Source of the DNA: Flavobacteriales bacterium UBA1531
GTDB taxonomy: Bacteria; Bacteroidota; Bacteroidia; Flavobacteriales_D; Sanyastnellaceae
Direction of reading: 5' to 3'
NCBI GenBank assembly: GCA_002323795.1
Contig: DCPZ01000104.1
Coordinates: 1 to 16,289, forward strand
Length of the DNA stretch: 16,289 nucleotides
The notes beneath the pieces are model-generated. The model did no database searches. It was not told the DNA's origin and was given only the letters and a program-made list of their open reading frames with translations. The position numbers were made by a program, and so were the translations under genes. This document shows positions 13,923-16,289 of this stretch, one piece after another (the first letter of the stretch is position 1; every line of letters begins with the position of its first letter).

Positions 13923-14417
13923 ATGACACCAAAAGCCATCTCATCAACTCGCCAGATCCGGGTGCCGGCGCAAGTACTTTGGGAGGCCGTTACTAAGGAT
14001 CATCACCTCGAAGCGTGCCATCCTTACATCAGACGGCACTCCAAAAACACAAATAGCCAAGGCATTTCTGACGTAATTGTCTACCTCAACGAAGTTACCT
14101 TTACCAGAGAATCAACAGCATGGATGCAGGGTACGGGATATGATTTGCTCGTAGGAAGGGCCGATGAGCCCAAAAACAAAGTCCAATGGCGAATCGTCTC
14201 TAACGACTCAACGTCTTGCCAACTAACCATTTCCGTTATCCCGCATGCAATCATTTCCATTCCGAGGATTTTAAGGACCCTGGCGTTGAAACTTATTGTT
14301 CGTCGCCAAGTCGCTCTTTATCTCGATGCAGTGACTGAAGGAATCAAAAAATGGGTAGAGTCCGGAGATCCCATTGAAAAGGGTGCTTTTCGGAAGCACG
14401 CTTGGTTTTGTCCATGA
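13923..14417 (+). CDS. SRPBCC (START/Bet v1-like) superfamily protein
   Basis: This 164-residue cytoplasmic protein starts with the typical first strand and helix of SRPBCC/polyketide-cyclase-like proteins (STRQIRVPAQVLWEAVTKDHHLEACHPYI). Beta strands follow (SDVIVYLNEVTFTRESTAWMQ, KNKVQWRIVSN, SCQLTISVIPH), then a long C-terminal helix (RRQVALYLDAVTEGIKKWVE). The length fits the superfamily. Such proteins bind hydrophobic ligands or act as cyclases, and nothing here identifies the ligand. It is divergent from small protein paralog 2, sharing a 133-bp intergenic region. After the stop there is a 6-bp hairpin without a T-run (14427-14441), too weak to call a terminator. The next 200 bases up to 14648 hold no recognisable gene. 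Confidence 0.75.
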   Translation: MTPKAISSTRQIRVPAQVLWEAVTKDHHLEACHPYIRRHSKNTNSQGISDVIVYLNEVTFTRESTAWMQGTGYDLLVGRADEPKNKVQWRIVSNDSTSCQLTISVIPHAIISIPRILRTLALKLIVRRQVALYLDAVTEGIKKWVESGDPIEKGAFRKHAWFCP

Positions 14418-14648
14418 GTTTCGTAGCTGCTGTGAGCAGCCATGTGGCAAGTCAGACTCCTCGGATAAGTCATTAACCAGCCCATCAGAGCAACTAAAAA
14501 GCCTCTAGTGGCGTCATGCACTAAATCCGTCGCTCTTGCGCACGAGCCTGTCAGTTGAGAACCGCCCTCTTTTTCGTATTTCACATTCAGAGCACGTCCA
14601 CAAGGTTGTAAATGCAGAACACGACAGTCACCGACTAAATTACAACCA

Positions 14649-15467
14649 ATGAAAAAAAGCTTCTGCGTTTTCGCACTCATGTACCTCGTGAATGCCACCG
14701 CCATGGGACAAGCCTACGTGCCAATGATTTCGACCGCGGATTCATCGGACATCTGGGTCGACGTTCATAGCTGTACTGATTTTGACTGCTGGTGGGCGTA
14801 TCGGAACATCTACACGGTTGACGGAATCATATCGGCCGGAGGGTACGAATACGTTCAGTTCAATCGAAGTACGGAATACGAACAAGGGACAGATTTGGGC
14901 CTCTGGTGCACCGAATCCCTCTCAACCTCTGAAGCGATCATTGGAATCCGAGAGGAAAACAAACGCGTCTTCGTGAACCCAAATCCCACCTCTGAACAGT
15001 CCGAAGAATACCTCGCCTATGATTTCAACTTGACCGTCGGCGACACTGTTCCAGACCCCTACTATTACCAATCGTCCGGCGGACCGTCAGATTTCGACTT
15101 GATCATTCATACCATTGATTCCATCTTCATTTCTGGAACGTGGCGTAAGCGCTACCAAATCAATAGTTGGCCGGATATCATCGAAGGTGTGGGCTCCTCA
15201 TCTGGACTGCTGAATCCGCTGAATTATGCATGGTCCGGCGCTTGCAATATTTCCCTGAATTGCTACATGGAGCAGGGGGTTGCGGATTATTTTACATCCA
15301 ATTGCGAGTTGCCGTTGAGCAGCCCTTCATGTCCCGCAACTTCCCAGTCACGTGAGCTGCTGAAAGTAGTGGATAGCATGGGGCGAGAGCATCAAGCAAC
15401 GCCAAACACCTTGCTTTTTTACATCTACAGTAACGGCGAAGTTGAGAAGGTGTTTCGGGTGGAATGA
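14649..15467 (+). CDS. Secreted protein with short C-terminal sorting-like tail
   Basis: This 272-residue protein has a signal peptide (MKKSFCVFALMYLVNATAMGQ). Its mature domain is rich in Tyr, Trp, Asp and Ser and resembles uncharacterised secreted proteins of Flavobacteriales (AYDFNLTVGDTVPDP, IHTIDSI, SWPDIIEGVGSSSGLL). The C-terminus, LLKVVDSMGREHQ...LLFYIYSNGEVEKVFRVE, matches the tail of the esterase at 6532-7977 (D-MLGR...SNGQVRKVF). It is a known-looking variant ending in marine Flavobacteriales, probably acting as a secretion or surface-anchoring signal. The function of the passenger is unknown. The gene stands alone, without a clear promoter or terminator. Confidence 0.82.
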   Translation: MKKSFCVFALMYLVNATAMGQAYVPMISTADSSDIWVDVHSCTDFDCWWAYRNIYTVDGIISAGGYEYVQFNRSTEYEQGTDLGLWCTESLSTSEAIIGIREENKRVFVNPNPTSEQSEEYLAYDFNLTVGDTVPDPYYYQSSGGPSDFDLIIHTIDSIFISGTWRKRYQINSWPDIIEGVGSSSGLLNPLNYAWSGACNISLNCYMEQGVADYFTSNCELPLSSPSCPATSQSRELLKVVDSMGREHQATPNTLLFYIYSNGEVEKVFRVE

Positions 15468-15581
15468 TGCGATGCTGAATTGGGTCCTTGAGCTCGATTA
15501 ATCACCTTATACCTGACAATAGTACCTACAGAATTCAATGGCAATCGAATACGAATTGCAAACCAACTGACTGGTTCAATG

Positions 15582-16289
15582 TCAAGAGTCCAGTTGATCG
15601 AATAATTCGCGGATGATATCGTCCATATTTTGGTTCTCGGCCAGTACAGCCCAGTGTAACGCGCCAGTCTCGCAATCCACAAATCTTAAAGACGTTAACG
15701 TCACTCTTTGATCGCACAATTGGCTAATCAACACCACTCCCTCCGCTCCGGATAATTTGCCAGCATCGACGATACTTGACTCGTCATGAAGTCCCGTCAA
15801 ATTTCGGTGATGTTCCAGACTTACTACATCCAGAGCCTGACGCTCCAGGACGCGAAACTTCTCCAATAATCGAATGCCAAGTGCGGCCTCCAGTACTGTG
15901 TTGTTTGACGATCCATGACAAGGCTTATTCTCGAGGGCAACAACGAAAATATTAGAACCTACCGCCTCTTTCGTCTGCACTATCACACGGAGTGGAGAAT
16001 ATTCTCCTGATTTTGGCTGTAAATGGCCGTGAAAGCCGCGCGGGTACTTCTCCACCCATTTCAATGGGTATAACATCCAGCACCACGCTAAAGCCCAGAG
16101 ACTAATCCGTCCTGTTTTCTTGATTTCAGCATTTACATCCTCGTAGCCATCTTTTTCAATCCTTACATCCAGCAAACTTCCACCAACTTCGCTATCCCAG
16201 TGCCGTATTGGTGTTTTCCCAATATACTCTCCGTTTGTAAAAACATCTGCTTCACTTGGAGAAGAAGAAATTAAAATACTACTCGAACA
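15582..16289 (-). CDS. PEGA-domain lipoprotein, 5' end missing (partial)
   Basis: The frame is open to the right edge, giving 235 residues without a native start. The first visible codons read CSSSILISSSPSEADVF, so the edge Cys may be the lipobox cysteine. Next comes a PEGA domain (SEADVFTNGEYIGKTPI...LLDVRIEKDGYED, about residues 12-55), then a hydrophobic stretch (ISLWALAWCWMLYPLKWV, 63-80), as in related Bacteroidota and proteobacterial lipoproteins. The last 120 residues (LEKFRVLERQALDVVSLEHHRNLTGLHD...AGKLSGAEGVVLISQ) follow the CsgG/FlgO-like pattern of outer-membrane lipoproteins. The TTG at 16175 is not a start, because the PEGA domain lies upstream of it. Its role is probably envelope-related but unproven. 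Confidence 0.8.
   Translation of the reverse strand, partial: CSSSILISSSPSEADVFTNGEYIGKTPIRHWDSEVGGSLLDVRIEKDGYEDVNAEIKKTGRISLWALAWCWMLYPLKWVEKYPRGFHGHLQPKSGEYSPLRVIVQTKEAVGSNIFVVALENKPCHGSSNNTVLEAALGIRLLEKFRVLERQALDVVSLEHHRNLTGLHDESSIVDAGKLSGAEGVVLISQLCDQRVTLTSLRFVDCETGALHWAVLAENQNMDDIIRELFDQLDS

Noticed and set aside
14427..14441. GCTGCT-GTG-AGCAGC hairpin after the SRPBCC-like gene as a terminator
   Set aside because: Six-base stem without a T-tract, so termination is not supported.

Overview
The window looks like chromosomal DNA of a marine member of the Bacteroidota, most likely Flavobacteriales. The clues are a type IX secretion (T9SS) C-terminal sorting domain, lipoproteins with charged residues directly after the lipobox cysteine, GCTxPxAxNF...DDGSC cysteine motifs, Bacteroidota-type promoters (TTG...about 20 nt...TAnnTTTG), few Shine-Dalgarno sequences and roughly even base composition. 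No rRNA, tRNA, CRISPR array, transposase or phage gene was recognised.

Layout. (1) Positions 1-2430, all on the minus strand: a small membrane protein and a short XRE regulator, almost touching and behind a repeat-containing promoter, then a secreted GH53 beta-1,4-galactanase and a small exported protein. (2) 2558-3422, plus strand: an SGNH-hydrolase-like lipoprotein broken by one extra base exactly between its catalytic Asp and His. (3) 3527-5905, minus: a beta-barrel protein of the BamA/TamA surface-antigen type and a T9SS cargo protein. (4) 6042-7977: a GNAT acetyltransferase converging on a secreted PHB-depolymerase-like esterase. (5) 8137-9733, minus: an exported protein behind a CRP/FNR-type palindrome, an 89-residue protein and a Fur/Zur-type repressor. 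(6) 9804-13384: a MerC-type membrane protein divergent from the repressor, then a lipoprotein and flavodoxin pair (minus) and a CobW-family GTPase (plus). (7) 13508-14417: a second copy of the 89-residue protein, divergent from an SRPBCC-like protein. (8) 14649-16289: a secreted protein whose C-terminal tail matches that of the esterase, and a truncated PEGA-domain lipoprotein running off the window edge.

How they fit together. Much of the window encodes cell-envelope and secreted proteins (galactanase, esterase, SGNH lipoprotein, beta-barrel, T9SS cargo) suited to a polymer-degrading lifestyle. The middle (about 8.1-13.8 kb) looks like a metal/redox response neighbourhood: Fur-type repressor, MerC, a CobW GTPase lacking the usual CxCC motif, a flavodoxin with an altered phosphate loop, and two paralogous small proteins bracketing it. 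Near-identical core promoters and a shared 12-mer link the exported 234-residue protein to both small paralogs, suggesting shared control. That regulatory link is the most novel-looking signal here. Its function is inferred, not shown.
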